From the NCBI RefSeq assembly GCF_905475465.1, contig NC_062240.1:573001-637000 (forward strand): a stretch of 64,000 bases of DNA, given 5' to 3'. Below the pieces are notes generated by a model that saw nothing but the letters and a program-made list of their open reading frames with translations, had not been told where the DNA came from and did not search any database. Made by a program: the position numbers and the translations under genes. This document shows, one piece after another, positions 38,303-49,100 of the stretch. The stretch comes from Pieris napi. Taxonomy: Eukaryota; Arthropoda; Insecta; Lepidoptera; Pieridae. Every line of letters starts with the position of its first letter. Positions within the stretch are counted from its first letter, which is position 1.

Positions 38303-38456
38303 ATGCCACCGAATGGCGCAGATAATCTATTGCCCAACGAGCCGCTTATTAAAATTGAAAAGACTGTTACTATCGAGAAGCCCGAGAAGTCGGAACACAT
38401 TGAAGCGGACAATGACGCCACAGAATGTGATTGCCAGGAACTGGGGTTGAGAGCAG
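38303..38456 (+). CDS. fusl: fusl exon with start codon
   Basis: Residues 1-51 are hydrophilic (IEKTVTIEKPEKSEHIEADN). The ATG is the first codon after CTTTTTAG, so the true exon may begin here as an acceptor with the leader spliced from upstream. It ends in phase 1 at GTATGA. Confidence 0.8.
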
Positions 38457-41400
38457 GTATGAACCAATTTAATCGTAATCTTTATATATATAATTCTTCT
38501 GTGAGTGTGTATGTCACTGAACTTCTCTCAAACGACTAGACCGATTTTGATGAAATTTTTTGTGTGTGTTCAAGGGGATCTGGGAATGGTTTAGATTCAC
38601 AAATCAGCCCGGCAGGTGGCGCTGCAGTCGGTACTTTCATACTTTAATATCCTAATAGCTTGAAATATCACGCAGGACAACGTCTGTGGGGTCCACTAGT
38701 CAATTATAAGGTTTGTTTGTCCGGTTTTTATTTCCGTGTAAACACCGAAAGTGAATTAGAATTTTCTCGATAAATGTCACAAAATACCCCTTTTAATATT
38801 TTCCAAGCCGATTTACGTTGACGGTATTATAATGTATAAATACCATTTATTACGTCTTAATAGGTTGTGTAACGTCGTTGACCTTGAGTTTATCAAAAGG
38901 CAGGTAGCGCTTGTGTTGATAGAAATGGATGAAATATAAACTAATCGTACCCAAAACAGTATTTTAACACTTACAAGACCACGTAATAGGTTTTACCTTC
39001 TCAAAAATTATAATGATAATGTAATGTACATCGGATTATAATATTGATTTATGCTCTCTGTAGTTTTGCTGATTTCTGTGTATGTTTCATTGTTTTTCTA
39101 ATGGGCAATTAGTTGATGAGTCTTAAAAGAAACACAGAAGTTCTTTTCCTCATTCGCATGAATACATATTGTATTAGGTATCCCTACAGATTTTATAACT
39201 TGAATTTTTACTTTTTTTTTCACTTTAACGGATGTTTTTTGTCTGATATTTTAGAAATGACCTTGATGTCGCGACGTTACAATTTACAAATGATGACTCG
39301 TAAACCCGTCTTAAATGTATTGAAGTAAATTATTATAAAAAATATTTCTGCCCGGCAAATCATGTATATTATTTCTAGGAAAAAAATTTTTTAGTTCAAT
39401 AAAAATAATTATCTGCTATAATAAAACATAGAAATTGATTGTGGAGGGGTGAAAATTAAGGGTTGTTGTTTTTTGGGGTGGACACCTCTTATCACTTAAG
39501 GGTTTGAAAGATAGATAGTAGCCGATTCTCAGACTTATTGAATATGCATAAAAAATTTCTTAAGAATCGGTCGAGCCGTTTTGGAGTATTGAGTATGGGA
39601 ACGAACATTGTGACACGAGAGTTTTATATATATAGAGATTATAGAGAATCTAGAATAGATTAGTGATAATATATACATAGTGCAAATGTGAAACGAAATT
39701 GCCGTTTTTTCCACTTCTTGCATTTTCTGGCCGACCCCAAGGCTTCAGGGTGATGTCACTTGGAGATACCTGCAGCTGAGTTTCATCATCGGATATTGAC
39801 GTCCGTCCACCTGTATCACCCGGACGTCCGTCCACAAATAAGCGGTTTTAAAGGCAGTTTGTGCCGCACACTACGACTATCTGGAACCAGCTACCCACTG
39901 AAGTATTTCCGAATCAATTCGACTTAGGTTCCTTCGAGTAAAGAGCGTATCAATTCTTAAAAGGCCGGCAACACACTTGCGAGCCTTCTGGCATTGAGAG
40001 TGTCCATGGGCGGCGGTATCACTTAACATCAGGTGAGCCACCTGCCCGTTTGCCTCCTGTTCTATTCAAGATATATGTCGCTACTCTTATTTAGTGGCCT
40101 GTGTATAGGATTTTTTAACAATAGGCAATAAAACTATACATAAATATATTATTTTTGTTTTTATATTTCGTAATGTATGTAACACATGAAATTTCTTTTA
40201 AAGGTGATGCAGTGTTTGCAAGTTTAGTGGTGGCCCCTTTAGTTGTAGGAGTATGGCGTAGTTCATTGGGCATTATGGATCTGCACGCTAAGATGTTTCC
40301 ATACGCCCAAAACTTCATTCTTGGAATTTTAATACACTGCTGTTTTTCTATTGCAAAGTAAGAATTTATTATTTATTTGCCTATAATGTTGTTTTGCCTA
40401 TAATATAAAAGAGAATAAAGTACATCTTTAAAATAATGATTTGGAACCCACGATGGGTTCCAAATCATCCTTTCTCACGAGAGCTTTCATTTCTTTAAGT
40501 TCATATATTGTTTCGGAAAAATCGTGCAACTTAAAGCCTATTCTCATTTCATTTTTGAGATGAATATATCTTTTATTATAATAAGTCGGTGACGGCACTT
40601 TCAAAGCACCTTTAAAATTAATGATATACATATTGAGTGACATTTAAATTTACCTAAACGATTTAAATGGCATATTTGATATTTCAGAACTCGCCTGTTT
40701 TCCCGATCAGTTGACGCATGGGGTGAAGGAAAAGCAGGCCGGTGGCTTAGAGAACGAGTACTATCTCGGTTTTATACATACATATTCATTTTATCAAACG
40801 CTATGCACTGGAGAGGTGGTTGGGGCCTTATGGATACGATGGTCGCTGCTATTTTACCCAATGATCAGGATCCTCACAGGTAAAATCTTTTTATTCTATA
40901 ATTGGGTTGGTAAATTTATTTAAAAGGAAACTATATGCACATTATGCACATACTCGTACATACATATAAACACTTTTCAAATCCTCTAACCTACACATAA
41001 TAATAATAAATAAAAGAAACACTAAACCAAATTTAAAAAGTACTTAGTAATCTAAAACTACTCTTAGTGCTGGCAGATTTTCCTGTTTTGAGATACTTAT
41101 ACGTTTAAGTAAGAAAGCACCGGCTGGGGTCGTCGGTTTTGTCTGTAAATTAGTTTTTCACGATTGCTTCCCGAGTTTTATAATTTAATGGTTTCAAATA
41201 ATTACTGTTTATAATATTAAATAATTCATTTCTATAATAATAATAATAAAGCTAATTCCACTCTGTTAAAAAAATTACATATCAAATGGATGTTAGTTTT
41301 GTTATTATATATACTCTTTGTTTACGTTCGTTATTGTTATTTCCGTTTCTTTGTGTTCTGCAGTATAGAACCCTTTTGGGCCTACTCCTGAACTTTCCAC

Positions 41401-43099
41401 TCGGATCAGTTGTTAGCTTCCTCCATCCATTTCTCCCCAGAAACCTTAACTATGTCGTCAGCCCATCGCTTTTGTGGTCTTTCCACGTTTCTTTTACCAG
41501 GAGGACCACTCCTCCACTTGTTTACAAGCCGTTTCCTTCTACATACTTGATAAAAAGACATTTTTAAATAACTTTATTCATGTAGGTAAACAAGTACACT
41601 TATGAATTGTCAGAAAGAAGTTAAATTAATTGTAAATTTACATTTACTACCAGTTCGCAAGTCAAGGGCGTAGAGCGGGTAAGAAGAACTGGCAAGAAAC
41701 TTTCAGCCACTCTTTTTAATTGCCAAGTATTTTCATACAAATTGTTTGAACTGGAGCAAATTAATCCCAAGGATTAGGATCATTTAAGTATTCCTCAAAT
41801 ATATAAAAAGCTTTATTGATTAATTTTCATGGGCTTTGAATTTATTTAGTGATAATTCTCTAATGTCGCTTGGGAATTTGTTGTAAAAACGAATACAATT
41901 TCCATATAAGGAGCGGTTTATCTTTTGGAGCCTGGTTGGTCGTACACTCAAATTAGTTCCATTTCGCGTATTATACTGGTGAAAGTCACCATTTGTTTTA
42001 TAATCGTTTATATTTTTTTGGACATACAACAAGGCTTCAAGAATATATTGACCAGATAGTGTCATAATATTTAATTCCTTAAACTTATTCCGTACCGACT
42101 CCCTCGGAGAAACATAACAAATACCCCGAACAGTCCGCTTCTGCAGCACAAATATGGATTGAACCTCTGCAGCAGCACCCCACAGTGGAATACCGAACGA
42201 TATCAAACATGTACCATTGTGATGGCACTTCTGCTATCGTTAGTACTCAGTTGAAGAGCTGAGTTAGATATTGAAGTAGAATCAGCGCACCTAATTTAAT
42301 TATATCATTGCTTAAGCACTTAGGGCATTTTTTCTTTTTTAACTTTCTTATGTGTTCGTAAACTTGTTTGGTAGTATCTTGACCTGTTCTGGTGTTTTCC
42401 GTTGGTAGTTTTCAGACTAATAACTATAAATATATCTGCACTTAGTGTGAATGAAAAACGACTAATACGAGTATCATGAGGCACGTTTGACCTATCTTCG
42501 CGTATCTTTGCGCATCATCAAAAATATTATTACTTCTATTATAAGAGTTATCTGACATCTTAAAACTGTATAAAATTTTAATCATGCGTAAATTATTGTA
42601 AACGAAATGTACTTGATAATACTGAGCTATCTGAAAGTTGTCATAATTTTAGAATCGTGTCAATGGTTTTAGACTTAATTAACTCATTATATAGAAACAA
42701 GACACTTTTATTATATTAGTCAAAATATTTCGTGATTCATTTAATATTCTTATTTTCTCATACTTTACTTAATAAATATGTTAGGTAGTTATCGTAGACT
42801 CGTATCATAATGATACAAAGCTTTGTGGTGTATAAATACTATCCCATATCCGTAACCCCATCGTAGCAATGTTACACGTTCCGTAGCATAATTGTGATAA
42901 CGCGTAGCACTATTAATCTTATAAAATTACCACATAATTTTGTAAAATTTTCTCACACATCGCAAACCTACACTAGTGGACATAAAGTCAAAGTTGATTA
43001 TATAAATTTACATTCATCTGAAAAAGGGAATAAAAGCAAAAAAATACTGTTATCTCAGTAATATAACAGTTTTTTCATGCTTTTAGATTTCCTTGTGTA

Positions 43100-43135
<36 letters not shown>

Positions 43136-46100
43136 GTTTCCAGATTATTCCCCGACTATATAGTCGTCGGAGGTGTTAAAAAGCTTACATAAATGTATTG
43201 GTAACCCGAATGTTTACTTTCTATTACCATATTACTACTCTACTACTACCTATTTCTTTTGACAACCCCCTGCATGACCCTCACAGCAAATCCCAAAAAG
43301 ATGCCCCTCAACCTAACATTGAGCATTATTCCCTTCAAACTCGTCTCCGTTACCCTCATGCCCATAGCTTGCTCAGCGTTATACCTGTCGTATCCATACA
43401 TGGGACAGTCGGTCAGAATATGCAACACTGTCTCTTCAGCTGCATCGTCACAAGGACAGGCAGCACTTTGTCTAACCCTGAACCTGTGAAGATACGACAA
43501 GAAGCCACCGTGACCTGTCAACATCTGAGTAATCAATCCCGTTGGTTTTATTTGTTTAATTATCGAAAAGGCCGAAGCAACATTTGGAAGGAATAACTTG
43601 GTTGTTGCAGCTGTTTCACCGTCTCGATATCTGTGATTCCATTTTTCTATCGTGTTTCCACGTAGACAGTTCTTCAAATGCGATATGGGAAATCTATTGT
43701 ACACGGGCGCCTCTTCTAGATGCGCAGCTTCCTTTGCTAGTTGGTCTGCTCTTTCATTCCCCTCCATGCCCGAATGCGCTTTAACCCAAAAAATATCAAT
43801 TTTTTTGTTGAGTAAATGCGCTTTATTTATGTTCTTACGAATTTCAACTACAAGGGGATTGAAAGAGCGACCACCCGCAACACTTTCGAGTGCACTTCGG
43901 GAGTCACTATATACGCCGTAGGTTGTTTCTGGGTGACAAAGGATCCTTTGAGTCGCTTTAAGAAGAGCCACCAGTTCAGCTTGATACACGGAACAGCATG
44001 AAGATAGTTTCAATTTAAAAGTCTCGAATTCGGCACCATTTTTCCATAAGGAAACGCTGGCACCGACCAATTCGTCTACTTTACTTCCGTCCGTATATAT
44101 CTTTACTGCCGGTGCATCTGTTCTAGGACGCTCTTGTTCTCTATAGGCTATAAATTTGATATCAGGTTCTTTGGAGGGGTGAGGAATATTCATCCACGAT
44201 ACTCTTTGCTCCAGGTCACCTTCCAATTCAGACTGAAATAATCCTCTCTTTGCTTCGTATAGCACAGCGGCCTCCTGGATTCTAAGGTCTAAGGGCAATA
44301 GTCCAGCGAGGATCAAGCTGGCATTCAGTGATACGGTTCGGTAAGCTCTGCAGAGCTTCAGCGCGAAGCTTCGTTGTACTGAATTTAATTGCTTCCTAAT
44401 TCCTAGCTTTTTAGTGGCTGGAGCCCAGACTGCTGCCGCATATAAGATTATCGGCTCGATGACTGCTGTATAAATAATATGAATTACATCTCGGTGTAAA
44501 CCCCAGCCAATTCTCGCCGCCCTTGCTAATTGTTTGTAAATATTTGTTGCTTTCCTGCATATATTGGAGATATGTTTATTAAAGGTCAATTTAGCATCGA
44601 GAGTCAAACCAAGTATTTTTATTTCATCTGATAGTTTCACGGACACTCCGCCCATTTTCAAATGTGGTTTGTCATATTTTGTTTTTTTAGTTATAATCAT
44701 AGCTTGGGTTTTTTGTGGAGCAAATCTGAGTCTATTTTTGGTACCCCAATCTATTACATAGGCAAGAGCAGCATTAGCATTTCGTTCTATTTCAAATGCT
44801 GATTCTCCGACAAACACCATGATGACGTCGTCTGCAAAGGCTTGACAATAGTACCCCTTTTTTTCCATTTCTTGCAGCAATGGATCCAAAAGTAGGTTCC
44901 AGAGTATAGGGCCACCTATGGATCCCTGAACGCATCCTTTCGACGTATTTCTATTTACCTCCTCTCCCGCATATTTTAGCTGAACCTTTCTTTCTTTTAG
45001 GTAGCTATCTATTATCTTTCTCAGGTTAATCGGGACCCCTAGTTTAGCCAGCCGAACCCGTATCATTGGCCACCAGGCACTGTCAAAGGCGCCCTCTATG
45101 TCCAAGGAAACTATCGTTATCAGTTTTTTCCCATTTAGTTGGTCTCGTATATAGCCGACAAGGTCGTAGAGGGAGTCTTCTGTGCTCTTTTGATGCTTTT
45201 TCATGCTTTTAGATTTCCTTGTGTACCTTTAGACGCGAACACTCTTTTTTGTAGTGTTTCTACTATGTAAATTAAATGAATATGAATTTTTACAGTTTTT
45301 CGTAACGGGAAATCATACACGTTTTGCATTTCAAAAACAATAATATATCAACCCCGAATTTTATTATGAGAAGGGATTGTTTTTAAAGAAGTGAATTTTT
45401 ACTCCACAGACCAGTGTTGATAGCGACGTATTTGATCGTATCCGTCGTGTTGATCTTAGTTCTTCGCTCCACACGCAACCTCCTAGCGCCTCCTTACATC
45501 GTAGTCACCGATGGAAAACACCCAACTTACATATTTACTACAAGATTTCAGAAGGTAATTTTATTTATGATCTTCAGTTTGACATAATATCTTTTACGTA
45601 TGTTATTATACATACCATACTTAACATCAAAATTGATTGAATGATGTAATTGGTCAAAATCTAGTTGTTCGGTTTTTAATAAAATTTAAGAACTTTACTT
45701 TTTTATAAAGTCAGTAGATTTGTAGTGCGTTATGGATTAAAACCGGAGGTTTTCTTAACAAATTTTATAATTAGATTACGAATTTAAAATATTCGTTCGG
45801 GACCCGTGGACTCATAACCAAAGATGAGGTTTTCGGAAGTGTTGTAGTAGCCCCCGCGGTTGTGACTAACTGGAGAGGAACGTGGTCCGGTTCTGAGAGA
45901 AGTCTGAGAAATATATTATTATCTCCACCGTTCGCTGTTGTTGTTGATGTGCCTAAGGATTTTTTCTATGGTCCTACTTTGTTTAAAACGGTTGGTATAC
46001 AAGTTCTTGTTATGATAATCCTTCCAAGTCACCTCATGTGTATTAACAGATTTATTATTGTAATAAGTTATTTATGCTTGTTTGTCTAACATTTCATATT

Positions 46101-49100
46101 AATAAACATAATAAATCTTGAAAAAATAAAAAAGACTTTGCAAGTTTGTATAAATAATTGTATAATGAATTAACGAATTAGTTACATGACAATTATTTAA
46201 TAATACAAACATTAAATTTATTATTATTACCGAGTTATAGAAAAGTATTAATTTCTCGCATTTTTCGCTGAATTATAAGGTCAAACATTTTTTAAATTGA
46301 CTGCATTAGGAAATTGTGGCTTCTTAATCATATATTCATAACGTTTTAGATGATACTTAAGAAGTATTTTACGATGCTATTCTCTGTTGAGGATGAGGAT
46401 TCCCTGATATAGGACAGCGCGCGTTGTTGGCTCAGTAATTTATCCTATTGGAGACTTTACATTCATGTAGCATATATAATATATATTAATGATACGAGTA
46501 ACACCTAGTCGATAGCTAACTCCTGCACGTTTTTTAACCTATAAAGGTGGGAACTGACCAACGTTACGAGGTGTAATGTAACATGTAATGTAATGTTACA
46601 CAGCGAGCATTCGTGCAGTCAGTACGTCGTGTTACGGGGAAACACGACGTAACACGACGTACTAACTGCACGAATGCTCGCTGTGTAACATTACATTACA
46701 TGTTACATTACACCTCGTAACGTTGGTCAGTTCCCACCTTAAGAGTAATAGTATACCTATTACTAAAAATGTCATATACGAATCAATCTGTACTTACATA
46801 CAAATGAAAGTTAATATAATATATGCTATTTGTTATGCTACTGAAGACAAAAGGATATTAATTATAATTAGGTATTGTTATGCATGCAACGTATCGCAAA
46901 AGGCCTCTCCCATTTTATATATTACTTCACTTATATGTATATTAGTTAAGTACCAAAGGGATTACGTATTAATAAATTATCAGGGAGTTAAATATAAAGA
47001 CAATTTATTTAATAGATTTTTTTGTTACAGAGTAGTAAGGAAACAGCTCTATACATACTGGACTGTGTCTTTTCTGTGACTGTGGTCGGGTCACTGGTGG
47101 TGTTCGTGTGGCGAGGTCTTTTTGCTTTGATTGACATTTACCTCTACCCAGATGATCCTGCCAAATCTTGCTGGACGTCACTTGTAAGTATAAGCTTAGA
47201 TTAAAACTTAAACAATAATATTCGGGTAATTGATTCTGTTACTTGACAAATTCAAGAAAGTTACGTCAAAAATCGTAAAAAATCTCATGCTTCACTTAGA
47301 GTAAATTCACTACACATTACTCAATTTGACTACAGTATCAAACAATTATTAATAAACACGCGGAAATATTTTCGCAATATTTTACTACTAGCTATCTAGC
47401 TACTACTAGTGATGATAAACCAGAAGATACAACGACTTCATCTTCGTCGCCTTCAATAATTTGAATTTTTAATATCGTTAAATTTTCTTAATATACCTAT
47501 TTTTACTCATGTTCCAGCAAAGCCAAAACAATTCAAATATATTTTTGATTACTTTTATAACGTAAATATTGTTTATCATTTCAGTATTTTTCAGCATCTG
47601 GTAGTGTTAAAAAAATATTTTATTAATAATTCAGTATTTATAAACAATTTTTTTTACGTCGACGTTCGTTAAGTTTAATGCTTGCTCGAGAGATATAGTT
47701 AATATAGTTACCAATTAACAAATAAAATGACTAAAAAATAACAAATAAGATTACACGAAATTGACCACTAATCGAACAATAATAAATATAAGATACGTTA
47801 TGTCTGGCGCAAGCGCCGAAGAAGTGCGCGACCCCATTATTAAATCACTAGGTTGGAATATACCTAAAAAGGGACCTTCTATGGTGAAAGGATGATATGG
47901 CCCTTGGTCTACGAGGAGTATGTTGGACTCTGGGCATACACTTGAAATGGCTCTCTCTATGAAAATTTGCAGAAAACATCGGAAACATTATTTACAACTA
48001 TTAAATTTCTATATAATTAATGTCATGTCTAGGTACGGTGTGCACTTTTCTTCGTAAAAACCAAATTATTCTAATGTTTGTGACCACACTTTTTATCTAA
48101 TCTCATTTCTCTTGTTTTGTCAATTTGCGCTTACCCTGTCATGAGGATACAGTTGAAGCGTCAAATAAATTAATATTACGTAATTAGTGGAAAAGCTAAG
48201 TTAGTAACGAACTAGGGCACTTCCCTATGATAATATGATATCTCCGTTCGGGGTGTTTCCATCGCACAACAAATAAACAAATATAATAATAAAGTGTTAA
48301 GTGAATTACTTGGCTTATGGTTTATTCAACTCAATAAATGATAACTATGTTTGATGAGGTATTATTACAGGCGCCAAAATTTTACTGATTTGTTTATCTC
48401 GCAAAATGATTTTCTAAAGTTATCCGTATATCCGTTGCCTAGTACCCATAACACAACCTTCACCAGCTTAGTATGGGACTAGGTCAATTGGTGTGAATTG
48501 TCCAATCATAAAAAAAATATATATATAAAGTTTACGATTATGCGAGAAACGTGTGTCATTTCCCGTTATAAATAAATAATTTACAGCGAGTACCCTTTAT
48601 TAATTATGATTATTAATAAAGGTTTCTTATTATTTTTTGTCCACAGATAGTAGGTTACTCTGTGGTAGTAGTGACGTATTCGCTGCAGGTGCCTATGCGG
48701 TGGGCTGTCGCAAGACTTCAGGGAGCCCCAAGGCTGTTGATCGCTGATGTTTACCACTTACTTTCTTTCGCTTCCACGGTTAATGTTTGGCGAGGGGTTT
48801 GGGGATTGCTGGACATTTATTTTTTGCCAGGTACGTTTATACAATATAGACGCGGTGTAATTACAGTAATAGTAACATTGTTTTTTAAAGTAGTACTCTA
48901 AATCTTGTTGTTTCTTATATTATTAATAATAAAACGCACTAAGAGGAGTATTAAGACTTAACTTTTTTGGAAATTTAAATGTAATATTTCCTTTTGTTTG
49001 TATAATCTTTAAAGTTTATAAATGCATCGTAATCAAATGAATCGTGTAAACAGTAAAACACTTTTTATAAAGACATCTTATAGATTCCTATTTTAACGAG

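Noticed and set aside
40428..40643. 71-codon minus-strand frame in fusl intron 2
   Set aside because: No motif or splice evidence. Part of it lies over a 15 bp inverted repeat, and I could not tie it to a known element.
43198..44761. Several plus-strand frames of 60-130 codons
   Set aside because: All are shadows of the intact minus-strand LINE ORF.
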